This document shows, in pieces, positions 6,861 through 7,643 of a stretch of 7,643 nucleotides of DNA; position 1 is the first letter of the stretch; each line of letters begins with the position of its first letter. The notes below the pieces were generated by a model that was given only the letters and a program-made list of their open reading frames with translations, did not search any database and was not told the origin of the DNA. Source of the stretch: Verrucomicrobiales bacterium. GTDB taxonomy: Bacteria > Verrucomicrobiota > Verrucomicrobiia > Verrucomicrobiales > Akkermansiaceae. A program made the position numbers and the translations under genes. The stretch is taken from NCBI GenBank assembly GCA_003527555.1, contig DPWT01000100.1:1-7643 (forward strand). Direction: 5' to 3'.

Positions 6861-7643
6861 GCTCCATTCTGGCGCTCAGCCTATTTTCATTTTCCGGTCT
6901 CGCAGCTCAGGAATCCAAGGGCCTGGACATCTCGCTCATTTCAGAGACCCCCAGCGTGGTGCCGGGCAAAAAAATCACCGTTGGGCTCCGCATCCACCAC
7001 CATTCCGGCTTTCATACATACTGGAAAAACCCTGGCATCGTCGGTATGGCTACCGCCATCAAGTGGAAGCTGCCTGATGGATTCACTGCCAGCGAAATCC
7101 GCTGGCCCTATCCCGCGCTCACCACCATGGCTGGGCACCCATGTCACGGCTACGAGCGTGACGTCATTCTGATTGTTGAGATTACCGCACCTAAAAAAAT
7201 CCCCACGAAAATGGCCACCCTGACCGCTGAAACACGCTGGATGTGCTGCGCAAAAGATTGCTACCCTGGCTTCAAAGACTTCACACTTACATTACCTGTG
7301 AGTGATCTATCGATCCTCGACCCAAAAACGTCCCAACACTTCAAGCGCGCTCGTGGTGAGATGCCCAGCAAAGCCGCTCCATGGGAAACAACCGTGACGT
7401 CAAAGGCCGATGCCAAGCATATCAAGCTATGGCTGACTCCCAACAAAGCCAACGCCCCGGCACCTGATTACCTATTTTCAGAAGACGGGCAAATATCATC
7501 TAACAAAAAACAAAAATTCACTAAACAAAACGACGGCAGCTTCTTTCTTGAGGTCCCCCGCTCCGAGTTTTCGCCAAAAAATAAGACGAGCCTGCCAGCC
7601 GTCATCAAGGCGGGAAATAGCCACTTCCGCATTTCGCCAACCT
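6848..7643 (+). CDS. DsbD-like N-terminal (alpha) domain protein, thiol-disulfide exchange, 3' end outside window
   Basis: An uninterrupted frame runs from GTG 6848 to the window end (265 full codons). GTG is the only usual start between the in-frame stop at 6812-6814 and a signal peptide (hydrophobic ILALSLFSFSGLAA at 7-20, cleavage near Gln21), so the gene overlaps the sulfatase end by 13 bp. The N-terminal part matches the DsbD/ScsB alpha-domain pattern: SGFHTYWKNPGIVG (53-66), IKWKLPDGF (71-79), EIRWPYP (83-89), HGYERDVIL (100-108) and TRWMCCAKDCYPG (129-141). Cys134 and Cys138 form the CxxxC pair expected for the redox-active site; Cys99 and Cys133 are extra. Members of this family receive electrons from a membrane domain and pass them to periplasmic thiols. 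A transmembrane and thioredoxin part would be expected beyond the window; some family members consist of the periplasmic part only. The overlap implies cotranscription and translational coupling with the sulfatase. Confidence 0.85.
   Translation, partial: MGKISSILALSLFSFSGLAAQESKGLDISLISETPSVVPGKKITVGLRIHHHSGFHTYWKNPGIVGMATAIKWKLPDGFTASEIRWPYPALTTMAGHPCHGYERDVILIVEITAPKKIPTKMATLTAETRWMCCAKDCYPGFKDFTLTLPVSDLSILDPKTSQHFKRARGEMPSKAAPWETTVTSKADAKHIKLWLTPNKANAPAPDYLFSEDGQISSNKKQKFTKQNDGSFFLEVPRSEFSPKNKTSLPAVIKAGNSHFRISPT

Noticed and set aside
6634..7077. 147-codon plus-strand frame across the sulfatase/DsbD-like junction
   Set aside because: It is out of frame with both recognised genes and its translation has no family features.

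Overview
This 7.6 kb window looks like chromosomal DNA of a Verrucomicrobiota-type bacterium (possibly planctomycete-related). The reasons are the combination of a DUF1800/DUF1501 gene pair, a PEP-CTERM protein and a secreted formylglycine-type sulfatase, with moderate GC and almost no recognisable Shine-Dalgarno sequences. This placement is inferred from gene content; no rRNA or phylogenetic marker is present.

Layout. (1) Positions 1-735, plus strand: the 3' part of an M29-family metallo-aminopeptidase that begins before the window. (2) Positions 736-843: a short convergent gap with a perfect 14-bp tandem duplication. (3) Positions 844-5070, minus strand: a compact three-gene operon transcribed right to left. 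It encodes a large Sec-exported DUF1800 protein, a Tat-exported DUF1501 protein, and a PEP-CTERM protein with a predicted exosortase sorting tail. The gaps are 17 bp and 1 bp. (4) Positions 5071-5483: a divergent intergenic region carrying two G8 tracts, a G-rich segment and short competing inverted repeats. (5) Positions 5484-6860, plus strand: a secreted sulfatase. (6) Positions 6848-7643, plus strand: the start of a DsbD-like (alpha/N-terminal domain) thiol-disulfide protein. It overlaps the sulfatase stop by 13 bp and runs off the window.

How the genes may work together. Every gene except the aminopeptidase encodes a protein with an export signal, so the centre of the window is an envelope or extracellular module. 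The DUF1800-DUF1501 pair is a widespread conserved pair of unknown function. Here it has an added PEP-CTERM partner, so one transcript feeds the Sec, Tat and exosortase routes. This trio is the best candidate for an undescribed system. The sulfatase would desulfate a sulfated glycan or other sulfate ester, and its coupling to a DsbD-like protein hints at a redox link. No exosortase, sulfatase-maturing enzyme, mobile element, RNA gene or CRISPR array was seen.
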